Below, piece by piece: positions 11,762-23,619 of a stretch of DNA of 64,000 bases (positions within the stretch are counted from its first letter, which is position 1; every line of letters starts with the position of its first letter). A program made the translations under genes and the position numbers. The stretch covers positions 862,144 to 926,143 of the forward strand of contig ML976675.1 in assembly GCA_010015655.1 (NCBI GenBank), read 5' to 3'. The notes under the pieces were generated by a model. That model was not told the DNA's origin, did no database searches, and was given only the letters and a program-made list of their open reading frames with translations. This stretch comes from Bimuria novae-zelandiae CBS 107.79. Its lineage: Eukaryota > Ascomycota > Dothideomycetes > Pleosporales > Didymosphaeriaceae.

Positions 11762-13888
11762 CCCTGCCAAGACAGTTAGTGCGCCGCGACACTAACGCGC
11801 CACCCTAATAGATATAGCACCTTAACTTTAACGCGCCGCATCTCCACTAATATGGATCCGAATAAGGCTGCAATCATCGCTATTAACTTACGAGAACCTA
11901 GAGAAACTTTCTTATATAGAAAAATTATAGAAGAATTTGGTGTTGTGCGGTTAACATTAACGCGCCGGCATAGACGCGCCATGCAGGCGCGTATATAGCT
12001 ACTATAGACTTGCTAAAATCTTAACTAATAACAAGAATCTAAGCTCCTATAGTATATATAGCGTCTTACTTAGAAAGGTCTACCCCCTACGCGTTAGATG
12101 ATCTAAAACTTTATATTAATTATTACTAAAAAGGATATCTCTATATAATAGGTTAATTACTTTGTTAGGCGCTACCCTGACTCCCTAATCTCGCGATGGA
12201 CGACTAGGCTAGATAGCAATCACCATAACGCTAATTTAGGCGTAAGATATAGGCTCTACTTTAAGCTTCTATATAAGAAAATTATAAAGTATGGCATAGA
12301 GCCTTAGTATACCTATAATATGGACGAAAAAGGCTTCCTACTCGGCATCACCGACAGGTCAAAAAGGATCTTCGACAGGCCTATATATAAGAGTCGCCAA
12401 GTGAGGCAATCTATCCAGGATAGTAGTCGTGAGTGGATCTCGCTTATCGCATGTATATACGCCGATGGATCTAGTGTTAATCTATTACTAATCTATCGAT
12501 CTAACGCTAAGACTCTACAATCAAGCTAGGTTAAGGAAATTAACGTTAATTTTTATTAAGTCTTTATTACCTTATTAACCTCTAAATAGTTAAACAACGA
12601 GATAGGGCTTCAATAGCTAAAACAGGTATTTAATCGCTATACTAAGGAGAAGGCTCGACGACAGTAGCAACTCCTAGTCCTTAATAGGCATAGATCTCAC
12701 GTTACTATAGATTTTATTAACTACTATAATTAGAAAAAGATCCTCCTTGCGATATTTCCCCCTTACGCCACTTATACGCTACAGCCTCTAGACGTTTATG
12801 TGTTTAAGTCTCTTTCTACCGCCTACTCCGACGAGCTCTCTGCATACCTATATAAGAGTTAGGGGCTATTAATAATTGCTAAAAAAGACTTTTTTACACT
12901 ATTCTAGAGGGCCTAGACAACGTTAGTTACGCCGTAATTAATTACTAAAGCTTTTAAGTATATAGGTATCTCGCCGCCAGATCCTATACTAATCCTTAGT
13001 TAATTTAATAAAGATAAGTCTCTAAAATAGAGATCGCGTAAAAGCTCTACTTTAGTACTTAGCGCGTCTAATTAGCGCAAAATCGATCGGCTTTTAAAGG
13101 TTGTTGTTAATACAGGGGGAGGTAATAAGGCCAAGAAGCTAAGTCGCACTATACACTTAATCTCTATATAGAAGTAGCTCCTAGAGCATGAGAATTAGGG
13201 GCTACAAAAAGCCCTCACAAACTAGAAACGGCGTTAAACAAAGGGCAGGACTCTACCTTTTAAGCAGCTAGATAAGTGGCATAGAGGATCTATTTTCTAG
13301 TCACCTGCCCGCGTACAGAGGGCGCGCGATTCTCTTAGCCAACAAAAGGCTAAAAAGCAACAACTATAACTCTAGAAAAGTGAGCAGAGAGAGATCTAGA
13401 TAGCAAATAGGCAGCTTAAAGCTTGTCTACTATAGGAGAAGCGTGTTATGCGTGTAGTAGCTAGAAATACGCGCGCTAAGGAGAAAGCTAATTAGGCTAC
13501 TAAGTAACGCCTCTGTTAACAGGCTCGTAAGGCTTAATAACAACTTTAAAAACGTCTCAAAATTACTAAAAAGGGAAGCCAGAATGCTTTAAAAGCTACT
13601 TATATAATTATAAAGAGGAAGAAGCCTACGCCGGCATCTATACGCGTTAATATAGTAATATCTACGCTATTAGCGCCAGCATCGCGCAGTGGCCAAATAA
13701 TTAAAATACTAAGTAGATATCTATAATTTAACTAGCTAGCAATCTTCTATAGCTCTATAAAATCTTAACTCTAGAAAATTTCGCGATAAAAGCTTTTGTG
13801 TAAAACTCTACAGCCTTATGTTGCTGGCTGCGATGCTGGTGTTAGGGTGGCGCGTTAGTGTCGTGGCGCACTAACTGTCTCGGCAGGG
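11762..13888 (+). mobile_element. Pogo-3: 2127-bp Fot1-type transposon abutting Pogo-2
   Basis: TIRs start CCCTGCCAAGACAGTTAGTG on the left and match 13842-13888 inversely. The left TA (11760-11761) is shared with Pogo-2, the right TA is 13889-13890. The plus-strand transposase remnant starts at 11851 (MDPNKAAIIAINLREPRETF), continues with a helix-turn-helix ending in LTRRHRRAM, and has an open central stretch at 12320-12529 that begins with the catalytic motif MDEKGFLLGITDRSKRIF. RIP stops separate the parts. The two half-motifs in its TIR (TTAGTGCGCC and CTAACGCGCC) are spaced 16 bp, slightly off the 17 bp seen in the other types. Confidence 0.88.
12320..12529 (+). pseudogene. Pogo-3 transposase, central DDE fragment
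   Basis: An open piece of 69 codons inside the RIP-mutated transposase of Pogo-3. It carries the first catalytic aspartate in MDEKGF and the following KRIF and WISLIACIYADGS segments, which align with the same region of the Pogo-Y and Pogo-2 transposases. The second catalytic region is further downstream beyond stops. Not a gene on its own. Confidence 0.75.
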
Positions 13889-15125
13889 TAGCACGCTATC
13901 TACTAAGTATATTTTTCTTTAATATTGCCTTCTCTCGTGCGCAGGATAGTAATTCTATCCACTCTAATCGCGGGATGCGCTATAAGCTAAGCTAGGATAT
14001 CGCATGCGTCTTACAGGGGTAATACCGTTTAAACGCTAAAAAAATACCAAGATTAAGAGGTTAGAGTATATGTGAGCAATAAGCAGGCATAATTAGAAAA
14101 TTAATCTAATTTCTTATATAGTAGGCGATAAAATCTACGCGTATATAACTTCTATATCTATTCGCGATAAGTAAACGCTGGCGCCCCGTAGCCTTGTCGC
14201 GGGTTAATAGATCGAATACTCTCTTTAGCCATTCCAGACCCAGGTTATTTAATGTCTAGCTATTTTTACTAGTAGCAAAATGCCACCCTAGAGGCGATTA
14301 CTTATTAATCTATCGTGTATTAATATCATTTCTTTTAAAGATTAGGAGGGAAGCCAGCGCTTCGCCTATAGTATTAATATACTTAATATCCGTAACCTAT
14401 TCTTACTTCCTAGCAATTACTTTGTCCTTTTAAGCAGTATTAAGGTACACTAATACCTTTATAATCTGCTCCTCACCAACACCAAATCCTGACTTATCTA
14501 TATTCTATATATCCAAAGGGAGGTACGCATGCTCCTCTATTTTTAAAGCTACTACGTTAAACAAGCGCTCTACACGCGCGTAGGATGCTCCTTCCTTTTG
14601 TAAATACTTAAGATGCCTAGCAAATACCCCTTCTATTTTAGGGTTCCTCTTTTAGAAACGTGTAATCTATTTATTATTAATGTAGAAGAGCGATTATAAA
14701 GGAGAGGCTAGTTATAACGCGTATATAACGCGTGCGGCCCGCATAAGGAGGGCAAGCTCCTTTAGTATTAAGTAAGTAATTTAGGTTCTAGTAATAGTGT
14801 AGTTCTTAATCTATCGTATAAGAGTCTTTTATTTCGTGTTTAATAGGATCTAAGCTATTTCGTGGCTTACAGACTACGTTAAGCTACTATAATGTCTACG
14901 GTGTAAGGTGCGTCGCGAAACTTTAAAGAAGTCTGTAGCAGAATTTAGAGAAGAAAAATCTTTATTTTAAAAGGTATATAAAGCCTTCTGTATTTGAATT
15001 TCGCGATTTAATTGTCTTTTTAGTGTTTGGGAAGGCATTGGTGGGGATAACGCGTGATACATGCGCGTCGCGTGCTTTTGCTGGGTTAAATCTGGGGTTG
15101 GGTTAAATCTGGGGGAGGGACTCTA

Positions 15126-18100
15126 CTAAGTATTTTACTTTTTTACCTTTACAGGTCTAGTGTTCTTTATATATATTAACTATATTATATTCTTTTTTAC
15201 CCTCTTTTATTATAATTGCTTCGGGCTGGGCGTTATTAGTAGTTTAGCTAGGGAGAGGGTTTAATAAGGCTAACTTTAGCCTGTCTACGTAGAATCTTAG
15301 GTGCATGTTTGGCGGGATATCTAGTTCTACTATGTAAGAGTTTATTACTTTTTTTATAGTAAACTTTCTTTACTTCTAGTTAAGCTTTTTACTTAGATAT
15401 TAGTTTTAGAAGTAGTTCTTATACTTTAGCTACACCTTATTTTCTTTTTTAAGATTAAAATATTTTTACGTTAACGGTTCGCTAGACGCTCTTATTTTTA
15501 TTAGGCTATTATTATTTTTGCCTAGGCAAAGTTAAAAACCTTCTTAATTTTTTATTATTACTTTTGTAGCCTTCTTTATATTAGTTTTAAGTTTTAAGGC
15601 TAATTTCCGTGCCCTAAAGTTCTTAACTAGTTTAATATTCTAGCTATAAAATAGGAAAAATAGGCTAACTTTTGTTAATATAGCTTCCCGCCTTTTAATA
15701 GCTATTTAAGCTATAGGAACCTACTTTATCTAATTATTTTATTACTAATTATAGTACGCCTAGAGGTAGGCTTTAAAGATAGAGTTTATTTATTCTATTT
15801 GCCTGTCTATTTCTAGGTGCTTTACTATAAATAGTCTTTAGTTAATACCTGCTTATTTATAGAGTGTAGTCTAAAATTCGCTTACGAATTGTCTTCCGCG
15901 GTCTAATGTAATAAAGAAGGAGAAGAAGTAGTCTACTACCTAGTATTAAAAGAATACTATTATAACTATAGGTATATTAAGATTTAAGAAACTAATAAAA
16001 TTAGGGTTTTTACTAAGTCTATTTATAATTCTTATAATATTCGTGCAGCCATCGCTCTTAGATATAGTAATAATAAAATTTATTATAATGTCCTTTTATT
16101 ATTATTTAGGTAGTAGTAAAGGCTTTAGCAGGCCTTATTTCGCTTCTCTTGATAGTTTAGTTCTTCTATAAATATTATAGTTCTTAATATACTATCTTAC
16201 TTAGTTAGATATCCCTAGGAAGAAGTAGTCTTAAGTAAAAATTTTATAAGTATTTTTTTATCTTAAATATTTTAAAGCTAGAAAACTATACTCGACTACT
16301 ATTAGCTTTATTTATAAAAGTTTTAATTTTAGTACTTATTATCTTAACTTATAGCGTAGGTACCTTTAGTTATTTACACTATATTTTAAGATACTAATAA
16401 ATAACTTCTACTTAGGTTTAAACTTCCTAAGCCTATTCTTAATATAGGCCTTTATCTTATTATACGCGCTATCTTTATTGCATTTTACCTCTTATTATAT
16501 AGTATTAAAGTCTGGTTCGCGTTGCTTAGTAAGGCTATTACCTCCTTAAAGGGCTAATATAGATAGTTTAGGGCGTGTTAGGTAAGCGAGCACTAGGTCC
16601 TTAGCTACTTTAATATAGTTAGGTTTCTCTATAGTAATAGGTATTTAGGGGATAAAAGATTTTAAGCAATTTTTTTTTGTAGTCTTTTAAAAAAGCGTAA
16701 AGTACCTTAACTTTAATTTATTATTTTTACTATCTTTTAGTAGATCTTAGTCCCTCTAGGAAAGGGCATTCGCCCTAAAGTTTATTAACCCTAGTTTATA
16801 TATAAACGTTATATTAATATAGCTAAGTATATCTACCTACTAAACGTGTCGTTCGTTTAACCTTTGTTTAGTAGCAAAATACGTAAAGTTTTTATAATTA
16901 GTGTAGACTGTAAGGTTCTTTACTACTTAATATATATAGTCTTCTTTATTTACGTATTTAATAACTATAAGTATCTTTTTATCGTGGATAGCGTAGTTAC
17001 ATTCTACCAGACTATTCTTTACTAAGAAGTAAGCTACTAGGTATAGAATCTTATTATTATTATACTAAGAGAAGTATCCCCTAGTTAACTAGCTAGAGGC
17101 GTTTGCTTTTAGTACTAATTTTTATTTAGGATTAAAGTAGGCTAGCGCGGGATTTATATAAAATGCTATTTTTAAAAAGTTAAATACATGCTACTACTCT
17201 TATTCTTAAATAAATTATACTCCTTTACTAGTAAGCTTTATAAAGCGGCTTTCTATGCTAAAAAAGTCTTATATAAATCTTTAATAAAAGTTTACGACGT
17301 CTACGAAGCTCTAGACTTTTTTTACTAAAGTTAGTAGCTTTTATTTTTAAATTATTTAGACTTCATTTAGGTCTATGCTTACGACTTTATTAACTTTTAT
17401 AATAAATATAAGGTACTTAGTCTTTTTAATAAAAAACTTATATTTTTTAATATTTAAGTGTAGTCCTACGGTCCCTAACTTTTAGATTATAGTATATACT
17501 TTCTCTTTATAGTCTTTTTGGCTGCTACTAGAGAAGATAAGGACGTTATTTATATATACTAAGTAGTAATTATTAAAGTGCTTCTTTAGTACCTAGTTAA
17601 TATACTACTAGAACGTACTTAGCGCGTCAGCTAGGCTAAAAAGAACTACTAGCTACCTATAAAGACTAAATTAGGTTTTAAACGCTGTCTTTTATTTCTT
17701 ACCTTTTATTATTTAAAGCTTATAAAAGGCTTTAATTATATTAAGTTTACTAAACTATTTAGTCTTCGCGAAGAGCTAAAGGGTTTTATTAATTAATAGT
17801 AAAGAGTACTAGTTTTTCTTTAAAATAGCGTTTAGGACTTAATAATTAACATAAAAGTATAGTTCTCTACTAGGTTTTTTAATAAATAATACTAAGGCGG
17901 CGGTGCTAGACTTACTTACTTAAATAAAGCCTTTATCTAAGTATTTAGTAAACTTTTTTTAAAGGACGAGCAACTCTTCGCGAGACATATTAAATAAAGG
18001 GCTATAAAGGAAGGTCTAGGGTCTCGCTATCTTTTTCTATAAGAGGGATAAAAAGATCTACTTTAGGTCTATAGTGCGGGGGGAGCTTGTTAGCTTGTTT

Positions 18101-20263
18101 CTTATAAAAGATACGCTATAAGTCCTTAAAAACTTTAAGTAGTAGCTTTTATAGGTTTACCTTTAGCTTGCGGGTTAACGCCTTTTATATATTCTTATTA
18201 ATATAAAAAACACCTTAGCCCTGTTTCCTAGGCGTTAATTACGCTAATCTAGGGCTATAAAGGCTATAGCTAATACCCCTTAAGGCTTTATTAATAGTTT
18301 TTTACCTTTTTAGTTACGAATATAGGTGCCTAAACTTTTAATTTAAATTAATTTCTTCGCTAGGGCTAGTTTAACCCTATTCTTTTTTATTTAGATTAGG
18401 CTAAGGATTAGGTCGTACAACCTGTTATTAAGTAAGACATATAGCTATATTAGTTCTATATAGCTATTAATATTTACTATTAGTTAGACTACTTCGCGTA
18501 CGAAGAGTTACATACCTCTAATACTAATAACCTCTTATAGATAGGCTACGTTCTTGCGCTGTAGGTGGGCTTTTATTATATATTTTTTTAATATAAATCT
18601 AAAGGTTAAATAACCGAAATTAATTATTGTTAACATAAATATAATGTCATTAATAAGCGAGTGTACTATTACTAGTATTAAGTCTAGCTATAGCCTTTGA
18701 AAGTTATTAAAACTTATCTTTTACCCTTTTCCTACTTTTGCCTCCTAGCGACGACTATTACTAAAAGGACCTAGTTTTCTAAATTAGTAAAGGCTATATT
18801 AAACTCTTTATTAAAGGATTTTTTAGTAGTAGGTGTAGTGGCGCGAACTTGTGCTAGCTTTATTATAGGTAAAAATTTATACTACTTTACGTAATATCCT
18901 ATATCTCTATAATAGAAATAGGAACCATTCTTCTTACGGGTTTCTATTACCTTACGCGATACCTACGTAGCTTATTTCTAGGTGTTGCTAGACCTGTGTC
19001 CCGTGGCTCTATCTATTACTTAGTGTCTTTTATCTTGGCTTTGTTAGCTAGATATCCTTTTAGGGTTAGCTTAGGTAGGTTCCTAATTTATTTCGTCTAG
19101 CGCCCTGTTCTTAGTAGATAACTTTAGTAGTTATAATATATTTTAGAAAAGGTTTTCTTTAATTTTATTAACTTTCTTTTAGACCCCTTACAGGTCCTAA
19201 TTATTATTTATATTTACTATAACTATTTAGTCCCGTAAGTACTTCTAGAGGCTTTAAAAGTATAAATTTTTTAAATTTTTTTAACTATACTCCTTAGCTT
19301 CTATAGTATAGTTATTAAAGTTAAAGTTAAAGTTACGAAGCTTCTAGTTCCCTTATTATATTATAAGTAAGTATTTACGCGCGATTTCTTCTGCTAGGTA
19401 GTTATAAAAGTTATAGTTTAGTAGTTTTTAATAATTAGCTTTAGTACACCTTAGGTAGTAGTTTAGGTATATAATTCTTATCGTCGCTACACGTCCTGTT
19501 AATTAACTAATAATATATTTAAGTATATTTTTAAGATAGTCCCTATCCTCTAAGGGCTTATATTATATTATTATCCTAAAGTAATAGTAATCTTATTATT
19601 TACTATTAAAGTAAGCTAAGTTAGGGATTTTAGTGTAGTAGCTTCTTCCTTAGTTTAAGATAAGCTTTGCTATTAATCTCTCTAGTAGCTCTATTTATTA
19701 GTCTACTTTTAATACCTAATTCGTACCTTTTATTTTTTAAAAGTATTATTATATTATTAGGGGTTCTTAGCTCTCTTTTATTATTTCTTTAATTAGTCCA
19801 CTTACTTTTTATAGTAGAGTTTAAAAGGTGTCCTGGAAGTTAATAAGTACTTTAACCTTACTTAGGAATTACTATATTTTATTCTTATTAACTCCTAATA
19901 CCTAAAGTTTAGTTATAAATACGAAGGCTATCCTTTTATTTCCCTAGCCATTACTTTTTGTAAGCTAATAACTTACTGCGTATAATTATTCGCGCTAAAA
20001 TATAGAACTTTAGTAAAAAGTCTTATTCTTATTTCTATAACTTCTTTATTTAGTAAACATAGTCTTGCTAGCGTTAAGTATTTATTAAGACTTCTTTTTA
20101 ATTACTTGCTAGGGAGGGTTTTATCTCTTTAGAGGTCTAGGTGTTACCTTTATAGTATTTATTTATATAAGTCCTTTAACTTCGTGTACTACTTTATAGC
20201 TTTAGTCTATAGTTATATTTAAAATCTACTCGTCCCGCGATAGGTAGAAGTAATTAAATTTAA
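15126..20263 (-). pseudogene. Gypsy A gag-pol remnant
   Basis: Read right to left: gag; a CCHC zinc knuckle at about 18880-18935 in which cysteines are changed to tyrosine by RIP (SYFYYRDIGYYVK); reverse transcriptase at about 17250-17900 with the catalytic box YLVYINNVLIFSSS near 17520-17585; RNase H; and integrase at about 15750-16250, where the conserved TDGQTER region appears as a mutated RQANRIN. The catalytic aspartate pair of the reverse transcriptase box is itself altered to N/N. Stops occur throughout. The 3' continuation is cut by Pogo-1 at 5100/15124. Confidence 0.78.
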
Positions 20264-20424
20264 CATAAAGGGCTAGGTACGTAAGGAGCTAAAGGTGCTA
20301 GAAAAATATTTATAAATTTAATAAAAAGTCTAAAGTTAAGCTTTAGGCGTTAAACTTATATATCTAGGGTTCGCATAACTAAGGGTTAAGGATCTGAGAC
20401 AGCAACTGGGCGTAGCCTATTATA
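20264..20424 (-). repeat. 5' LTR of Gypsy A
   Basis: 161 bp, partner of 2907-3067; right flank GGTAG (20425-20429) is the TSD. It shares the phrase CTAGGGTTCGCATAACTAAG with both LTRs of Gypsy B. Confidence 0.9.
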
Positions 20425-20925
20425 GGTAGTAAAGAATTAGCTATATCTTTTATAATAATAAGCTAGGGCGGAAATTCTTGCGCGTTTAAGATAAATATAT
20501 ACTAAATAATTACCTACTCCTCAATTAAAAGGGGATTTATAAAGTTAGGCGTATAATTAAATTAAAAGGTTACTTTAGCACGTCTTTATCTTAGTATACT
20601 TTAGTAACGCTATAGACTACTATAGCGCGTAGAATTAAGAGTAGCGTATTTCCTTCAATAGCGTAAAGCATAAGCTATAATTAGGCCTTTTCTAATTTTA
20701 GTAATTAGTTAGGTAGTGAAGATATCGCGTTATACTATAGGTGATAATACATTTTAATAGAGTCGGAGCATTTCTAATTACTCGTTTATACCGGTCACTC
20801 GCTTGTGGACTAAGTTAAGGACTACATAAATAGTCACGCCAACATAGTTAATATTATTAAGAACTATCCTGACTTTAAGAAGTATCTAGATAATAAAATA
20901 TTAATAATCTATAGTAGAATATATA
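20425..20925 (+). repeat. Host element between Gypsy A and the solo LTR; start of Gypsy G gag homology
   Basis: Continuation of 1856-2906 across the Gypsy A insertion. From about 20815 the sequence aligns by eye with the gag of Gypsy C (33260-33340): both give a peptide of the form NIxKNYxxFKKxL. Upstream of that I see no clear match, so the Gypsy G border, or a 5' truncation of it, may lie near 20750-20815. No 5' LTR of G was found. Confidence 0.5.
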
Positions 20926-21381
20926 TGTTAGAATCTGAACGAGCGGCAGCAAAGAAGGGCCAACGGCGGCCATGGCGGGGTAACCCATAGTGGGACTGCA
21001 CTACCGAGGTCACGTGATGTACCCTCACGCCAAGCCACACCATCACGCCAAGACAGTGATGGCAGTACCATCACTGATGCCAGTACCATCAGACCAAGGT
21101 CATGATGGCACAAAAACGGGTGATGACAGAAGAAAGCCTACGGGTATATAGAGAGCTCGAATATCCCTCTGGATATGCGTGTTCAACCTGTTTATTAATC
21201 TATCGTTTGGATCTGAATAAGCAACCTTGTTGATTTAATTGTGCTGTACACACCTTTGATACTAACGCCCTTAGTAACAGGCGCAAGCTATCACTACAAC
21301 CCTCTCCCGTCCTACCAGTACTCCTGCCCGAGAACCAACCTTAGCCCCTTAGAGAATAGCTACCTCTTTGGGATCTTAACA
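20926..21381 (+). repeat. Solo LTR of the Gypsy C-type family, hardly RIP-mutated
   Basis: 456 bp starting TGTTAGAATCTGAACGAG and ending GGGATCTTAACA, flanked by a perfect 5-bp TSD ATATA (20921-20925 and 21382-21386). Its 3' half (about 21175-21381) closely matches the LTRs of Gypsy C, while its U3 part differs and holds its own short repeats built on GATGGCAGTACCATCA. No internal region follows: host gag sequence resumes immediately. This is the expected product of LTR-LTR recombination. Confidence 0.9.
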
Positions 21382-21417
21382 ATATAGTAGATTTCCGCAA
21401 GTATGCTATGCAACTTA

Positions 21418-21578
21418 TGTAAGGGACTAGGTACTCAAGGAGCCAAAGGTGCTAGAAGAATACTTATAAATTTGATAAAGAGTCCCAAGTTAAGCTTTAG
21501 GCGTCGAACTTATATATCTAGGGTTCGCATAACTAAGGGTTAAGGATTTAAGGTAATAATTAGGCGTAGCCTATTATA
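21418..21578 (-). repeat. 3' LTR of Gypsy B
   Basis: 161 bp, starting TGTAAGGGACTAGG. The left flank 21413-21417 is the TSD ACTTA. Confidence 0.92.
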
Positions 21579-23619
21579 TACCTCCCTTCCCTCTATTAAG
21601 GATAAAAAAAATCTTTACGTCTTATCTTGTTTATATTGCTTCGCGATTATTTTATTATCTACTTATAATCCTTTTACTATTATAAACCTCTTACTAGTTC
21701 CGTTCTCGCGTGTCTAATTTTATGTCCTTACTATAAGTAGTTATTATAATAGTGTATTCGCGCTAGTGCGTTTACTTATTATTATATATATAAAATTACT
21801 TCTTACTTAGCTTTTAAACCTTACTCTTTTAAACTCTTTTTTTTTAAGCTTAACTTTATGCGCTATAACGTCTTACTTTTAACTTAGTCTTCCTTAACTT
21901 CGCGACCTAATTCCCCTTACTATTCTAATAAAATAGTTAGCCCTTTACGTAATAGTCGCGTAATAAAGACGTCTAAGCGTTAAAGGCGTGCTACTAACTT
22001 TAATAATAAAATAAAGGAAGGCCTGTCCCTATCGTAATTACTTAACTACTAACTTAAAAAGACTAAGCTTTTTTAAGATAAGGCTATTATGCTTAACGCT
22101 AGCATAATCCTTTTTAGCTAGCTTACTAAGAAGTTTAGTCCTTTTAAAGCTTACAAAGTAAATTTTAGACTTTCTTTTACGCTTTTTTTTTTTTTTTTTT
22201 TTTTCTAACTTGCCTTCTTACTTTTCTAACCTCTTTTCTAGTTCTTTATTAGCCTGGGTGTGCGCACTTGCTAACTTAATAAGTTTAGCTTTTAGGGTCT
22301 AATCTTGCTACGCGCGATAATTAAGTGCTAGTATATTAATTATATTACTTATAAACACGTCTATTAGTAGGTGCTAGCGGGCAAGACGGTGTCCTGTAAG
22401 GAGTACCGTACCTATAAGCTTACTAGCTACACTAGACAAGTATGCTTTAGTCTAACTTGTTCTAGATAACTTTAGGGTGTACTCTACTAACTCCTTCCCC
22501 TACCTAGATTTAGCCTGCCTTTAATAAAGTTAGCCGCGAAGAGTTCGCTAATATTATAATTATTAGTATAAGCTATTTTATAAACAAGATTTTAAAAAGT
22601 AGCTAAAAATAAAAGGCCTTTTTTATTAACTTTAACGCGTTCTATTCTGCTCGTAAGATTATTATTATTAATTACTATACCTCCTTTTAGAGTAAAACTA
22701 CTACTACTTTAGGCCTTATTACTTCTTTTTTTAAGGCTATTTAGCTCTTAGAGCGCATCGCTGTTACAGTTAAAAAGACTTTTAACCTTCTTTAAATTTA
22801 TGCTACTAATTTTAAAGCATTTTATTAAAAGTATAAGAACTTTTTTATAAGTTTTTTTTAAATAATAAAGCTATCTTTTAAGGCTAATATTATGTAGCTC
22901 TTTAGTAAGTTCGTAGTAGTGGATAAAGGCATTATAATAAATAGTTTCTAAATAATAGACAATATCCTCGCGGGAGCTAATATACCTACTTAAGCCTACT
23001 AAGGCTTGCGCTAGCAGCTTTAGGCTATTATAATTAAGAAGCGCTTAAGTAAGAAGGATAATAGCTTTCCTAACTATAGTAGTATATTAGAGGGCGGAGA
23101 AGTAGACCTAAACATTATTAAAAAGGGTTTTACTATTTTTTTAGTAGCTAAAAATACCTTTTTTCTTTAGTTCTTTTTTCCTTTTTACTTTAGTTTACTT
23201 CTAAAGCTTCATTCTTTTATAAGGGTTATCCCTTATTACTATAGAAAATATTTAGTCCCCTTATTATTTCTAGTAGTTTTAAGGGTTTTTTAAGTTACTT
23301 TTTTAAGATTTCTTTTTAACTTCCTTCCCTAATACTTAACTTTATCCCTTAACGAAGTTTTTTTTACCTTTATTTTAAATACTTTTATCTAGCTAAATTT
23401 TTTAGCTTAGTAAGGCAGGCATCGTAGAGCCTCCTTTAGGCTCTAATAGAAGCTAATTTAGGTGATATTATAGTAGAATCTTATTAGGAGTTTTCTATTA
23501 TAATTTTAATATAGCTTAGTAAACTTCTCCTAATAGTCTAACGTAGTAGCTTAGTTAAGGTTCTTATAAGGTTCTTAAATTCTTTAAGAGTAGTTTTCCT
23601 ACTATACTAGGTATTCCAC

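Larger units (their letters stand above)
5101..15123 (-). mobile_element. Pogo-1: Fot1/pogo-type DNA transposon, minus strand, host to four others
   Basis: Terminal inverted repeats (TIRs) of about 42 bp start GAGTCTCCCC on the left and end GGGAGGGACTC on the right, flanked by TA at 5099-5100 and 15124-15125. Comparison with the uninterrupted site in Gypsy B (23590-23620) confirms the TA target. Once Pogo-2 and Pogo-3 are removed the element is about 1.85 kb, the usual Fot1 size. The right arm, read on the minus strand at about 14480-14510, gives the DDE-transposase start motif NIDKSGFGVGEEQ; the left arm gives a Lys/Arg-rich C-terminal tail. RIP stops break the frame. Each TIR contains the motif AGATTTAACCCA twice, 17 bp apart. 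Confidence 0.88.
2907..20424 (-). mobile_element. Gypsy A: Ty3/Gypsy LTR retrotransposon, RIP-inactivated, split by Pogo-1
   Basis: A complete LTR element bounded by 161-bp LTRs at 2907-3067 and 20264-20424 and a 5-bp TSD GGTAG (2902-2906 and 20425-20429). Its own length is about 7.49 kb once the 10.0-kb Pogo-1 insertion is taken out, matching Gypsy B (7492 bp), its close relative. The coding strand is minus: zinc knuckle, reverse transcriptase and integrase remnants all read right to left. Every frame is full of stops from RIP, so it cannot encode functional proteins. A purine-rich tract on the minus strand (plus 3068-3085, read as its complement) sits next to the left LTR, as expected for the 3' LTR of a minus-strand element. 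Confidence 0.92.

Noticed and set aside
20430..20925. Possible DUF3435 tyrosine recombinase (Starship captain) remnant
   Set aside because: A GHS tripeptide near 20800 suggested it, but no R...HxxR pattern is visible and the 3' part aligns with Gypsy gag.
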